Below are positions 9,759 to 18,007 of a DNA stretch of 64,000 bases, piece after piece; positions within the stretch are counted from its first letter, which is position 1, and every line of letters begins with the position of its first letter. The notes beneath the pieces are model-generated. The model was given only the letters and a program-made list of their open reading frames with translations, made no database searches and was not told the DNA's origin. The DNA comes from Microbacterium esteraromaticum. Its GTDB lineage: Bacteria > Actinomycetota > Actinomycetes > Actinomycetales > Microbacteriaceae. The stretch spans positions 1,364,001-1,428,000 of the forward strand of contig NZ_JAEMWU010000001.1 of the NCBI RefSeq assembly GCF_017303215.1, given 5' to 3'. The position numbers were made by a program, and so were the translations under genes.

Positions 9759-11051
9759 GTGGCAACTGTGAACCCGCCGCGCGGAATGCGCGATTTCCTC
9801 CCCGCTGACAAGGCCCGTCGCGAGCGTGTGCTCGCCGTCATCCGCGAGCGCTATCGTGCGCACGGCTTCGACGAGATCGAGACGCCGGTGGTCGAGGAGC
9901 ATGCGCGTCTGCATGCCGGAATCGGCGGCGACAACGAGAAGCTCTCGTACAGCATCCTGCGCCGTGGGCTCGATGCCGAGGGCATCCGCGCCGCGGCCGA
10001 TGACCCGGCGGCGCTCAGCGATCTCGGGTTGCGCTACGACCTGACGGTGCCGCTGGCGCGCTTCTACGCGACCAATCGCGGTCAGCTGCCCGGCGTCTTC
10101 CGCTCGATCCAGATCGGGCCGGTGTGGCGCGCCGAGCGCCCGCAGAAGGGCCGCTACCGCCAGTTCGTGCAGTGCGACATCGACATCATGGGCGATGAGA
10201 CCGCTCGCGCCGAGGCCGAGCTCATCGTCGCGTCGATCGACACGATCGACGCTCTGGGCCTCGAAGGCGGCATCGTGCGCGTGAACGACCGGCGCGCGCT
10301 GGACTGGATGCTGGATTCGTTCGGTTTCAGCGAGGATGAGCGCCCCGGTGTGCTGATCACGATCGACAAGCTCGACAAGATCGGACCCACGGGTGTCGCC
10401 GCCGAGCTGCGCGATCGCGGGGTCACCGCCGCGGCGGTCGACGCGTTCGAAGCGTTCCTGACGCGTCCGCAGACCATGGAGTACAACCCGTACGGCGAGC
10501 GGCAGATCCGCAAGGCACTTCCGGAAGGGGCCCCCGACGAGATCGTCGCGCACCTGGTCTCACTCGGCGAGGCGGTCAGTGCCGCGCGTCCGGATGCCGG
10601 CGAGCCGCCGCTGGTCTACGACCCCTTCCTCGTGCGGGGCATGGGGTACTACACGGGCACGATCTTCGAACTCGCCCACCCGTCGGTCGACTACTCGCTC
10701 GGCGGTGGCGGTCGCTATGACGGCATGATCGGCCGGTTCCTCGGCCAGCAGGTGCCCGCCGTCGGCTTCTCGATCGGGTTCGAGCGCATTGTCGATCTGG
10801 TCGCCGAGGTCGAGGCCGAGGCCGCACAGGCAGTTGTGCTGGTGCACGATGCCGATGTTCCGGTGGGTGAGCTGCTGGCGCACAAGGCGGCGCTGCTGCG
10901 CGACGGTGGTGCGGCACGGGTGCGTCTGGAGCGCCGTCCGAAGAACATGAAGGCGCTGTTGGAGCGCGCGACGGCCGACGGATACACCGGCTTCGCCACG
11001 GTGCGGGCCGGAGACGTGGTCGGCGCGGTCGAGGTCAAACCGCTGTCCTGA
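9759..11051 (+). CDS. hisS: Histidyl-tRNA synthetase
   Basis: Charges tRNA-His; class II synthetase. 430 residues. Motif 1 region starts PPRGMRDFLPADKARRERV; motif 2 is RPQKGRYRQFVQCDIDIMG; the histidine-A motif appears as LVRGMGYYTGTIFELAHP, and motif 3 as GGGGRYDGMIGRFLGQQVPAVGFSIGFER. The C-terminal anticodon-binding domain is shorter than in E. coli but present (VVLVHDADVPVGELLAHKAALLRDGGAARV). Start GTG 9759, with GGAAAG at 9744-9749 and an AAAGAT five bases upstream, so it could be either weakly leadered or leaderless. Convergent with the next gene, 23 nt away. Confidence 0.95.
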   Translation: MATVNPPRGMRDFLPADKARRERVLAVIRERYRAHGFDEIETPVVEEHARLHAGIGGDNEKLSYSILRRGLDAEGIRAAADDPAALSDLGLRYDLTVPLARFYATNRGQLPGVFRSIQIGPVWRAERPQKGRYRQFVQCDIDIMGDETARAEAELIVASIDTIDALGLEGGIVRVNDRRALDWMLDSFGFSEDERPGVLITIDKLDKIGPTGVAAELRDRGVTAAAVDAFEAFLTRPQTMEYNPYGERQIRKALPEGAPDEIVAHLVSLGEAVSAARPDAGEPPLVYDPFLVRGMGYYTGTIFELAHPSVDYSLGGGGRYDGMIGRFLGQQVPAVGFSIGFERIVDLVAEVEAEAAQAVVLVHDADVPVGELLAHKAALLRDGGAARVRLERRPKNMKALLERATADGYTGFATVRAGDVVGAVEVKPLS

Positions 11052-11074
11052 CTACGGCGGTCGGTGCCGGGCGT

Positions 11075-11572
11075 TCAGGCCTGCTGCGCCGCCCATTCGG
11101 CCACGCGCGCCGCGGACTCCTCCTCGGAGAGGTCTTCGACGCGGCTCATCACCGACCACCGCACCCCGAACGGATCGCGGATGCTGGCGAACCTGTCACC
11201 CGAGACGAAGTCGGATGGCGCCTCGCGCACGGTCGCTCCGGCCTCGACGGCACGCGCGACGACGGCATCCACGTCGGGAACGTACAGCCCCATCGAATAG
11301 CAGTCGTCATCGCCCTGCGGCGGTGCGACGAGGTGATAGTCGGGGGAGGGCTCGCCGAGTTGCAGCATCCCCATGCTGAAATCGAGTTCGGCATGCACGA
11401 CGACGCCGCCGAGCTCGGTCACGTCGACGACGCGTGCGCCGAAGACGTCGCGGTAGAAGACGATCGCGTCCGCGGCGCCCGGAAGTGCCAGGAAAGGAGT
11501 GAGCGAGGTCGATCCGTTGGGGCGGCCGTTGGTCGTGTGCGTGCCGGTCAGTCCGGTTGTCTGATTGGTCAT
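11075..11572 (-). CDS. VOC family (glyoxalase/PhnB-like) protein
   Basis: 165-residue vicinal-oxygen-chelate fold protein of the PhnB/YdcH-like type. Seen features: LTPFLALPGAADAIVFYRDVFGARVVD near the N-terminus, a central ELDFSMGMLQLGE strand, and the closing RDPFGVRWSVMSRVEDLS block. Substrate cannot be told from sequence; PhnB-like proteins bind metals or small ligands and some give drug resistance. Start ATG 11572 has TAGCGT (complement of 11579-11584) six bases upstream, so it is leaderless. It is divergent from the AraC regulator at 11655, with 82 bp between the starts, so the regulator may act on it. Confidence 0.85.
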   Translation of the reverse strand: MTNQTTGLTGTHTTNGRPNGSTSLTPFLALPGAADAIVFYRDVFGARVVDVTELGGVVVHAELDFSMGMLQLGEPSPDYHLVAPPQGDDDCYSMGLYVPDVDAVVARAVEAGATVREAPSDFVSGDRFASIRDPFGVRWSVMSRVEDLSEEESAARVAEWAAQQA

Positions 11573-11654
11573 ATGCCGACGCTAGGAGCACGGTCGGGCG
11601 CCGCGCTTGGAGATTCGCGACAGGATGTCGGTTGCCGCGTCTAACGTCGATGCT

Positions 11655-12425
11655 GTGATCGACGCGAGACGTGGCGTGCTGTTCCCCGACCGGATGCCGC
11701 AGTTCCACCGTCTGCCGCCCGAGCCGGCAGCCGCCGAGTTGATCGCCTGGTTCTGGGTGCCCGAGTGGGATCTGCCAGAGGGGCAGATCTCGCGGCAGGA
11801 CGTTGTCGCGTACCCCGCGCTGAACCTGGTGATCTCGCCCGAAGGTGCGCAGTTGACTGGACCGACGACCTCGGCGACGTATCGCGAGCTCAGCGGTCGC
11901 GGCTGGGCGGTCGGGGCACTTCTGCGTCCGGCGGGTGTGGCGGGACTCACCGCCGACCCGGCATCGTTGCGCGACTCCGCGATTGTGCTGCAGGCACCCG
12001 AATTGGTCGAACAGGTCGCGTACGCGATGGCACAGCCCGATCGGCTATCGCGCGTCGTCGAGATCGTCTCGCGCTGGCTGGTGCAGCAGAAGGGCACGAT
12101 CACGGATGCTGATCGCCACGCCAATCACATGGCCGATCTGCTGATGACGGACGCCACCGTGCGCTCGGCCAAGCAGGCCGCTGCTCACTTGGCGGTGTCG
12201 TTGCGCACGCTGCAGCGGATGACGCATCGCTATGTGGGGCTTCCGCCGCTGGCGATGATCCGTCGCCGACGCCTGCAGGAGGCAGCCCAGCGATTGCGTG
12301 ATGACCCCGACAGTGATCTGAGCACACTCGCCGCGGACCTCGGGTATGCCGACCACGCGCATCTGACCGCAGACTTCCGCAGGGTGCTCGGCATGCCGCC
12401 CAGCAGCTACCGGGCTCGTCTCTGA
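11655..12425 (+). CDS. AraC family transcriptional regulator
   Basis: 256 residues. The N-terminal part (about 1-135) is the AraC DUF6597-type sensor domain (LIAWFWVPEWDLPEGQISRQDVVAYPALNLVISPEG). The C-terminal part (about 155-255) is a paired helix-turn-helix: VKQAAAHLAVSLRTLQRMTHRYVGLPP-type first helix pair, then DLSTLAADLGYADHAHLTADFRRVLGMPPSSYR. The reading frame is open to a TTG at 11607, but TAACGT at 11642-11647 sits seven bases before GTG 11655, giving a leaderless start there. Likely target is the divergent VOC gene and itself. The inducer is unknown. Confidence 0.88.
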   Translation: MIDARRGVLFPDRMPQFHRLPPEPAAAELIAWFWVPEWDLPEGQISRQDVVAYPALNLVISPEGAQLTGPTTSATYRELSGRGWAVGALLRPAGVAGLTADPASLRDSAIVLQAPELVEQVAYAMAQPDRLSRVVEIVSRWLVQQKGTITDADRHANHMADLLMTDATVRSAKQAAAHLAVSLRTLQRMTHRYVGLPPLAMIRRRRLQEAAQRLRDDPDSDLSTLAADLGYADHAHLTADFRRVLGMPPSSYRARL

Positions 12426-12463
12426 CGAGATTCGGTCGGTTCAGCAGATGCCCGGGGATGCGC

Positions 12464-13696
12464 CTAGCGACGCGTCACGCGCAGCCGTAGGATCCGATAT
12501 CCGATGCCCAGCAGCACCACGGCCGTCCCGGCCAGCGAAGCGAGCACCGGCAGGGTGCTGACCAGCACGAGGCATCCGAGCGCGCCGATCACCTGCAGGA
12601 ACCGCGGGTAGTGGCGCGCAGCGCCGTGCTGGCGGAACGCCGCGGCGTTCGCGATCAGGTAGTAGAGCAGGACTCCGAAGGATGAGAAGCCGATCGCTCC
12701 GCGCAGATCGGCGACCAGCACGATGCCGATGACCGCGAGGCCGATCGCGATCTCAGCTCGGCGCGGGACGTGCCACCGCGGGGCGACGTGCGCGAGGAAT
12801 CGCGGCAGGTCATGTTCGCGCGCCATCGCAAGGGTGGTGCGTCCGATGCCGGTCAGCAGCGCTAGCAGAGCCCCGAGCGATGCCGTCGCGGCTGCGACGC
12901 GCACGATGGGTTCTGCGCCTGCCCAGCCCGCGGCGGCGACGACGTCGGCGAGCGGGTGCACGCTGCCGATCGCGTCGGCTCCGAGAGTCGACACGACGGT
13001 GATCCCGATCACCACGTAGACGACGACCGCGCCCGAGAGGGCGAACACGATGGCGCGTGGGATCGTGCGGGCCGGGTCGGTGACCTCCTCGCCCATGGTG
13101 GCGATACGGGCGTAGCCGGCGAAGGCGAAGAAGAGCAGACCGGCGCCCTGCAGGATGCCGTACAGGGTGGCGTCGGGCAATGCGTCAGGGGTCGCGCCCG
13201 GGGCGGCGGCGGTGGCGCCGGCGGCAGTGACGACAGCGAGCCCGAGCAGCGTGATCACCACCAGGATGCGGGTCAGCAGGGCGGTGCGGGTGATGCCGAA
13301 GCAGTTCACGGTCACCAGCGCGGCGACCGCGAGAACGGCCACCGGTACACGCCACTCCTCGGGGGCCGCGTAGGCGGCGAAGGTCATCGCCATCGCTGCG
13401 CTGCTGGCGATCTTGCCGATCACGAAGCACCAGCCGGCGATGAACCCCGACCAGGGGCCGATCTCGGCGCGCGCATAGGCGTAGGTGCCGCCGGCGACCG
13501 GGTGCACCGCGGCGAGCTGTGCCGACGAAGTCGCGTTGGCGAAGGCGACGAGCGCGGCGATCGCGAGGGCGATCAGGATGCCGGAGCCTGCCGCGCCGAG
13601 GGCGGGTGCCCAGACGGCGAACACGCCGGCACCGATCATCGAGCCAAGTCCGATGGCGATGGCGTCGGCGAGGTTCAGGCGGCGAGCGAGGGGCAT
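12464..13696 (-). CDS. APC family amino acid permease
   Basis: Cytoplasmic membrane amino-acid/polyamine/organocation transporter, 410 residues, about 11-12 hydrophobic helices. First helix carries the family signature IAIGLGSMIGAGVFAVWAPALGAAG; next comes ATSSAQLAAVHPVAGGTYAYARAEIG. The frame is open upstream to 13843, but those 49 residues are Arg/His-rich and not membrane-like, and MPLARRLNLADA at 13696 matches family starts. Substrate unknown. It lies 38 nt after the hotdog-like gene at 13735 on the same strand and probably shares its transcript. Confidence 0.9.
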   Translation of the reverse strand: MPLARRLNLADAIAIGLGSMIGAGVFAVWAPALGAAGSGILIALAIAALVAFANATSSAQLAAVHPVAGGTYAYARAEIGPWSGFIAGWCFVIGKIASSAAMAMTFAAYAAPEEWRVPVAVLAVAALVTVNCFGITRTALLTRILVVITLLGLAVVTAAGATAAAPGATPDALPDATLYGILQGAGLLFFAFAGYARIATMGEEVTDPARTIPRAIVFALSGAVVVYVVIGITVVSTLGADAIGSVHPLADVVAAAGWAGAEPIVRVAAATASLGALLALLTGIGRTTLAMAREHDLPRFLAHVAPRWHVPRRAEIAIGLAVIGIVLVADLRGAIGFSSFGVLLYYLIANAAAFRQHGAARHYPRFLQVIGALGCLVLVSTLPVLASLAGTAVVLLGIGYRILRLRVTRR

Positions 13697-13734
13697 CCGA
13701 TCATGGTCCCACCGTCTGGTGAACGGGCGGTGAC

Positions 13735-14208
13735 CTACGCGCCGCGGGCGTCGGTGACGCGCTTCTTCTCGCGCACGTACACCTCGCGCCGCACGCGTGC
13801 CACGGTGTCGCCGGTTGCGTCGGTGATCTCGGTCTCGAACCACTCGAGCACCTTCGTCCCGCCGTGCGCGCGCTCGCGCAGACGCTGCACCTGCTCAGTT
13901 GACACGTGGAAGTGGGCTGTCAGCACGCCGCGTCCGGGCTTGACGAACTCGATCTCGCCGCGGGTGTCCCAGACCACGTAATCGCGACCGAGCTGGTGCA
14001 TCACGAGCATGAAGAAGTATGGGTCGGTCATGGCCGACATCGATCCGCCGAAGGCCGTCTTGACGTAGTTGCGGGTGAACACGTTGACGTGCAGTTCGAC
14101 GGTGGCGTGCGTCCAGTCATCCGAGAACCGACGCACGCGGATGCCGCTGAAGAGGTTCGGAGCCCACAGGCTCATGCCGAGGGCGAGGCGACGAGGGGTC
14201 ATGCGCAT
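13735..14208 (-). CDS. DUF4442 hotdog-fold thioesterase-like protein
   Basis: 157 residues resembling DUF4442/PaaI-like hotdog proteins: an N-terminal helix (ALGMSLWAPNLFSGIRVRRFSDDW), then VFTRNYVKTAFGGSMSAMTDPYFFMLVMHQLG, the equivalent of the hot-dog central helix, and beta strands with FVKPGRGVLTAHFHV. Members are thought to act on acyl-CoA or acyl carriers; no substrate can be assigned. Start ATG 14208 has CAGACT six bases upstream, a -10 variant with C for T. First gene of a probable two-gene unit with the APC permease. Confidence 0.78.
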   Translation of the reverse strand: MRMTPRRLALGMSLWAPNLFSGIRVRRFSDDWTHATVELHVNVFTRNYVKTAFGGSMSAMTDPYFFMLVMHQLGRDYVVWDTRGEIEFVKPGRGVLTAHFHVSTEQVQRLRERAHGGTKVLEWFETEITDATGDTVARVRREVYVREKKRVTDARGA

Positions 14209-14259
14209 GCGGTCAGTCTGCCGGGGGAGACTCTGGTGGCCGCGATCGGCTGGATACTA

Positions 14260-14287
14260 TCGACAACTGTTCTATTTGAACTAGAAT
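14260..14287 (+). promoter_or_regulatory. Promoter of the GntR operon with overlapping dyad
   Basis: -35 TCGACA (14260-14265), a 16-bp spacer and -10 TAGAAT (14282-14287). The dyad TTCTA-N7-TAGAA (14270-14286) overlaps the -10, a natural autorepression site for the YtrA-type regulator encoded at 14307. The third cydA box (73-89) has the same TTCTA-N7-TAGAAT plan with the -10 in the same place. Confidence 0.65.
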
Positions 14288-14306
14288 AAGCGTGTTGGAG
14301 GTGCTC

Positions 14307-14657
14307 ATGTTGATCCGGATCGACCCCGAGAGTCCACGGCCGCTGTTCGAGCAGATCGCGGCGTCGGTGCGGGGTGACGTGCTCGCAGGGCGACTGCGCC
14401 CCGGCGATCGTCTGCCGGCGGCGCGCGAGTTGGCCGACGCCACCGACGTCAACGTCCACACCGTGCTGCGTGCCTACCAAGAACTGCGTGACGAGGGTCT
14501 TGTCGATCTGCGTCGTGGCCGGGGCGCAGTCATCTCAGCATCCGCCGCCCCTCTCGCCGCGCTTGCCGACGACATCACCGCCCTCGTGCGCCGTGCCGTC
14601 GAGCTCGGCGTCACGCCCACCACCCTCGCCGCCCTCATCAAGGAGACGAACCGATGA
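14307..14657 (+). CDS. GntR family regulator, YtrA-like
   Basis: 116-residue DNA-binding protein of the short YtrA subfamily: a winged helix-turn-helix ([73 protein letters not shown]) and only about 40 more residues for dimerisation, no ligand domain. ATG 14307 is chosen over GTG 14292 because GGAGG (14297-14301) is five bases upstream. Its stop overlaps the next start (ATGA), so the three genes 14307-16723 are coupled. YtrA-type repressors normally control the operon they belong to, often in response to cell-envelope stress. Confidence 0.9.
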   Translation: MLIRIDPESPRPLFEQIAASVRGDVLAGRLRPGDRLPAARELADATDVNVHTVLRAYQELRDEGLVDLRRGRGAVISASAAPLAALADDITALVRRAVELGVTPTTLAALIKETNR

Positions 14658-15709
14658 ACGACCGTTCCCGCAGCAGCGATGCCCCCGAACTGTCCGTCAC
14701 GGACGTGCGGCACGACGAACTGCGGCGCGCGCGCCGCGCCCTCGTCGTCGTCGGACTCGTGCTGCCTGTCATGCTCACGGCGATCGCGGCCGGGCTTGTG
14801 CTCGCGTGGTTGCCCGACGTGCCCGATCCGGCGGCGACCCACTGGGGGCCGGGCGGCGTGGACGGCTTCGGTGCGCCGGTGACGTACCTGTGGCTGTCGT
14901 TCGGTCTCGGATTGGGCGTGCCGGTGCTGATGGTGATCACCGTGCTCAGCGTGGCGCGGGGGCAGTGGGGCGGCAGCGCGCGTCTGCTCGGTGCTGTTGC
15001 TCTGGGAATGTCGGGCTTCAGCGCCGTTCTCACCACCGGCTCGGTCTGGCTGCAGCGCGGACTCGACGACGCGACGCAGGCGGGATCGATCCTGCCGACC
15101 GTGATCGGCGGGTTCAGCGCGCTGCTCGTGCTCACCGCCGCCGGTTGGGTGCTGCAACCGGACGTGCATCCGACACCGGCGGTGGCGCTGCAGCCTGCCC
15201 ACCTCGCGTCGATCTCGGCGGGGGAGCGGATCGTCTGGTTGGCGACCGCGTCGATGGCGCGTGCGGGGATGATCGCGTTGGGTGTCGGCGTCGCCGCGCT
15301 GGTCGGCATCGCTGCGGTGACAGCCGTGCAGGCGCCGGAGATCGTGTGGATCCCGCTGTTGGTGATCGTGCTCATCGGCGTCGCCGTCGGCGCCATGTCG
15401 TCGTTCCGAGTGCGGGCCGGTGCCGAGGGCCTTCGGGTGCGCTCGTTCCTCGGATTCCCGCGCATCGACGTGCCGCTTGAGCAGATCATCTCGGTGCGGG
15501 CCGTGCAGTGCCACCCCTTCGCCGAGTTCGGCGGCTGGGGGTGGCGGCTCAGCACGGATGGCCGAAACGGTATCGTGCTTCGAACCGGACCGGCGATCGA
15601 GGTGCAGCGGCGCGGCAAGCGCACCCTGGTGGTGACCGTGGACGGCGCCGAGGTCGGCGCCGCGACACTGCAGGCATATCTCGACCGTGCCCGGTCGGCG
15701 CAGGCGTGA
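14654..15709 (+). CDS. DUF1648 domain membrane protein
   Basis: 351-residue polytopic membrane protein. The N-terminal DUF1648 signature is clear: a first helix, then [23 protein letters not shown] and further helices up to about residue 265. The C-terminal 80 residues are soluble ([40 protein letters not shown]), a PH-like region. DUF1648 is the domain shared with SdpI, the immunity/signal protein for the Bacillus SDP toxin; function here is unproven. It overlaps the GntR gene by four bases and is followed by a CPBP gene after 15 nt. Confidence 0.85.
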   Translation: MNDRSRSSDAPELSVTDVRHDELRRARRALVVVGLVLPVMLTAIAAGLVLAWLPDVPDPAATHWGPGGVDGFGAPVTYLWLSFGLGLGVPVLMVITVLSVARGQWGGSARLLGAVALGMSGFSAVLTTGSVWLQRGLDDATQAGSILPTVIGGFSALLVLTAAGWVLQPDVHPTPAVALQPAHLASISAGERIVWLATASMARAGMIALGVGVAALVGIAAVTAVQAPEIVWIPLLVIVLIGVAVGAMSSFRVRAGAEGLRVRSFLGFPRIDVPLEQIISVRAVQCHPFAEFGGWGWRLSTDGRNGIVLRTGPAIEVQRRGKRTLVVTVDGAEVGAATLQAYLDRARSAQA

Positions 15710-15724
15710 AACCGGAGGAGAACA

Positions 15725-16723
15725 ATGGATGCTGTACAACAGTCCACGACTCGTCAGAAGGTGACTATCGGGCTCGGCCCGATCCTTGCCTTCGTTCTGC
15801 TGGCCTGCGGCCTGGCCTGGTTGGTGGCGTTGCCGCTGTGGCTGGGTGACGGCCTCGCCTCGCCCCTGACCGGCGTACTGCTGCCCCTGATGATGTTCAC
15901 GCCGGCTCTTGCACTGCTGATCGTGATGTTCACGATGCATCCGATTCCGAAGGGCGAGCGGCTGCGGTTTCTCGGAATGTGGCCGTTGCGCCCCGCGAAG
16001 CGGGTCGTGTGGATGATGGTGATCGGCCTGTTCGGCACGGTCGCCGTCGTCGTGGCGGCGATGCTGCTGTCGGTCGCGCTCGGGTGGCTCTCGGCCGACT
16101 TCATCGGGCTCTCCGGATTCGCTCAGACGCTCGAGTCGTCGGTGCCCGCGGGAACGCCGCTGCCGCCCGCGTGGGTGCTGGTTGCCGTGCAGCTGGCCTC
16201 GATCCCGTTCGCGGCGGCGACCATCAACGCCGTGATGGCCTTCGGAGAAGAGGTGGGGTGGCGGGGATTCCTGGTGCCCGCACTGCGCCGTTACGGCACC
16301 TGGCCCGCACTGCTGATCAGCGGCGTGATCTGGGGTGTGTGGCACGCGCCGGTCATTCTGCTCGGCTACAACTTCGGCCGCACCGACATCACCGGGGTGT
16401 TGCTGATGACGGCAGGTTGCATCGTCTGGGGCGTCCTGCTGGGGTGGCTGCGGCTGCGCAGCACGTCGATGTGGCCGGCCGTGTTCGCGCACGGTGCGCT
16501 CAACGCGGCGGCCGGCCTGCCGATCGTCTTCCTCGCGGCCGGCGCCGTGACCGACCCGGCGCTGTCGATGGCGCTCGGCGCCTCGGGGTGGATCGTCGGT
16601 GGCGTGGTGATCGTCGTGTTGCTGCTGACCGGCCAGTTCCGTCAGCAGCCGAACCTGGCAGAGCCCAAGCCCCGGGCATCCGTCGCCCCGCCGATCGCGC
16701 CACCCGCTCCGCCGGTGGCCTGA
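15725..16723 (+). CDS. CPBP family intramembrane metalloprotease
   Basis: 332-residue polytopic protein of the CAAX protease/bacteriocin-processing (Abi) family. All four core motifs are present: E175-E176-x-x-x-R180 (FGEEVGWRGFLVPALRR), H207 (WGVWHAPVI), and H256-x-x-x-N260 (FAHGALNAA), so it should be catalytic. GGAGGA at about 15712-15719 is suited to ATG 15725. Together with the GntR and DUF1648 genes it forms an envelope-stress or bacteriocin-immunity type module; the substrate is unknown. A 17-bp tandem duplication spans its stop codon. Confidence 0.9.
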   Translation: MDAVQQSTTRQKVTIGLGPILAFVLLACGLAWLVALPLWLGDGLASPLTGVLLPLMMFTPALALLIVMFTMHPIPKGERLRFLGMWPLRPAKRVVWMMVIGLFGTVAVVVAAMLLSVALGWLSADFIGLSGFAQTLESSVPAGTPLPPAWVLVAVQLASIPFAAATINAVMAFGEEVGWRGFLVPALRRYGTWPALLISGVIWGVWHAPVILLGYNFGRTDITGVLLMTAGCIVWGVLLGWLRLRSTSMWPAVFAHGALNAAAGLPIVFLAAGAVTDPALSMALGASGWIVGGVVIVVLLLTGQFRQQPNLAEPKPRASVAPPIAPPAPPVA

Positions 16724-16747
16724 TCCCGTCGGTGGCCTGATCCCGTC
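16714..16747 (+). repeat. 17-bp perfect tandem duplication across a stop codon
   Basis: GGTGGCCTGATCCCGTC occurs at 16714-16730 and again at 16731-16747 without gap. The first copy contains the TGA stop of the CPBP gene (16721-16723); the second runs into the dispersed palindrome that begins at 16745. Confidence 0.9.
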
Positions 16748-16831
16748 GGAAATCCCAGACCATCCGGCATCCGATCGGTGTGTCGCGGCGCGGCGCGCCG
16801 CCGATCGCACGGACGGTCTGGGATTTCCCAC
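16745..16831. repeat. Dispersed palindromic element, copy 2
   Basis: GTCGGAAATCCCAGAC (16745-16760) pairs with 16816-16831 except for one base (CCCAC for CCGAC). Arms are the same as at 2795-2880; the 55-nt loop is different and GC-rich. It lies between the CPBP and O-methyltransferase genes. Confidence 0.75.
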
Positions 16832-16879
16832 ACAGCGCAGAGTCTTGACCGCGCGCGGCGCGCCAGGTTGGCTGAGGGC

Positions 16880-17542
16880 ATGGCCGAATCCACACCGCAG
16901 AACTGGCACGACGTCGACCACTACCTCGCCGAGACGCTCGTCGGGCACGATCCCGCGCTCGAGGCGGCGCTCGCCGCACAGCGGGGCGCGGGGATGCCCG
17001 AGATCGAGGTCGCGCCCGTGGCCGGCAAGCTCCTGAACCTCCTGGTACGCATCAGCGGCGCCGAACGGGTGCTCGAGATCGGAACACTCGGCGGCTACTC
17101 GACCATCTGGATGGCGCGCGCCGTGGGGGAGCGCGGACGGGTGACCACGATCGAGGCAGAGGCCGACAACGCTGCTGTGGCGCGAGCGAGCATCGACGCG
17201 GCCGGGGTCGGTGACCGCGTCGACATCCGCATCGGACGCGCCGCCGACGTGTTGCCGACGCTCGTCGGCGGCTTCGACCTGGTGTTCATCGACGCCGACA
17301 AGGAATCGAACACCATCTATCTCGACTGGGCCGCGAAGCTCGGGCATCCGGGCACCGTCGTGATCGTGGACAACATCGGTCGCAACGGCGATGTCGCCGA
17401 CGCGTCGAGCACCGATCCGATGGTGGTCGGCACCCGCGCGGGACTGCGGATGCTGGCAGATGACCCACGCTTCGATGCCACGGCCCTGCAGACCGTCGGT
17501 CTGAAGGGATGGGACGGGGTCGCACTCGCCGTCGTCGTCTGA
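16880..17542 (+). CDS. SAM-dependent O-methyltransferase (COMT/CCoAOMT family)
   Basis: 220-residue class I methyltransferase of the Methyltransf_3 family, cation-dependent. SAM-binding glycine motif is VLEIGTLGGYSTIWMARA; the acidic TIEAEADNAAVARA holds the ribose; metal/catalytic residues lie in LVFIDADKESNTIYLDWA and VIVDNIGRNGDVAD. The frame is open to 16778, but that stretch overlaps the palindromic element, and MAESTPQNWHDVDHYL fits family starts at ATG 16880. Substrate is probably a catechol-like compound, unproven. Stands alone. Confidence 0.88.
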   Translation: MAESTPQNWHDVDHYLAETLVGHDPALEAALAAQRGAGMPEIEVAPVAGKLLNLLVRISGAERVLEIGTLGGYSTIWMARAVGERGRVTTIEAEADNAAVARASIDAAGVGDRVDIRIGRAADVLPTLVGGFDLVFIDADKESNTIYLDWAAKLGHPGTVVIVDNIGRNGDVADASSTDPMVVGTRAGLRMLADDPRFDATALQTVGLKGWDGVALAVVV

Positions 17543-17551
17543 GCGAGACGA

Positions 17552-17598
17552 TTGACGAATGACCATGCGGCTAATACCATTAGCCGCATGGTCATTCG
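17552..17598 (+). promoter_or_regulatory. Promoter with 43-bp perfect palindrome (TetR operator candidate)
   Basis: -35 TTGACG (17552-17557), a 17-bp spacer, -10 TACCAT (17575-17580), ATG seven bases later at 17588. Over it lies a perfect palindrome: CGAATGACCATGCGGCTAAT (17556-17575), ACC, and its exact reverse complement (17579-17598), which covers the spacer, the -10, the transcription start and the first codons. The TetR gene at 18004 is in the same operon, so autorepression is the natural reading. Confidence 0.8.
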
Positions 17599-18007
17599 CA
17601 TCCTCTGGGGAATTCTCGCCGCCGCCGCGATCACGCTGTCCGTGATCTCATCGGTCGACTACGGCTGGATCGTCGGTGGTCCGGTGATCGTCTTCGCGCT
17701 GCTGCCCGACGTCGCTCTCATCGGCGCCTTCGACCCGACCCGTTCGGGTGCGCTGCGCCCTGACCGGGTGGTGGGGTACAACATGCTGCACCTCGCACGC
17801 TTTCCGGTGCTGCTCATCGCGGGGGGCTCATTGATCACGCTTCCCGTGGTCGGAGGTGCGCCGGGAGGAGCCGTGGTCGTTGGCATGGGGCTCGCCTGGT
17901 TGGCACACATCGCCGTCGACCGTGCCGTCGGGTACGGACTGCGAGACCGCGACGGGTACATTCGATCGGTCGCCGGCACGCCGACGCCCGGCGCGTGCCA
18001 GGCATGA
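17588..18007 (+). CDS. DUF4260 family membrane protein
   Basis: 139-residue membrane protein with about four helices and the DUF4260 signatures: a Trp/Gly-rich second helix, RPDRVVGYNMLHLARFPVLL, and the closing WLAHIAVDRAVGYGLRDRDG. Function unknown. A TTG at 17552 is in frame but is the -35 hexamer; the leaderless ATG 17588 seven bases after TACCAT is preferred. The first codons lie in the right arm of the 43-bp palindrome. Its stop overlaps the TetR start by four bases (ATGA). Confidence 0.85.
   Translation: MVIRILWGILAAAAITLSVISSVDYGWIVGGPVIVFALLPDVALIGAFDPTRSGALRPDRVVGYNMLHLARFPVLLIAGGSLITLPVVGGAPGGAVVVGMGLAWLAHIAVDRAVGYGLRDRDGYIRSVAGTPTPGACQA

Noticed and set aside
14474..17566. 1030-codon open frame on the minus strand
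   Set aside because: It runs antisense to four well-supported genes, is Arg/His/Asp-rich and has no domain; it is an effect of high GC third-position bias.
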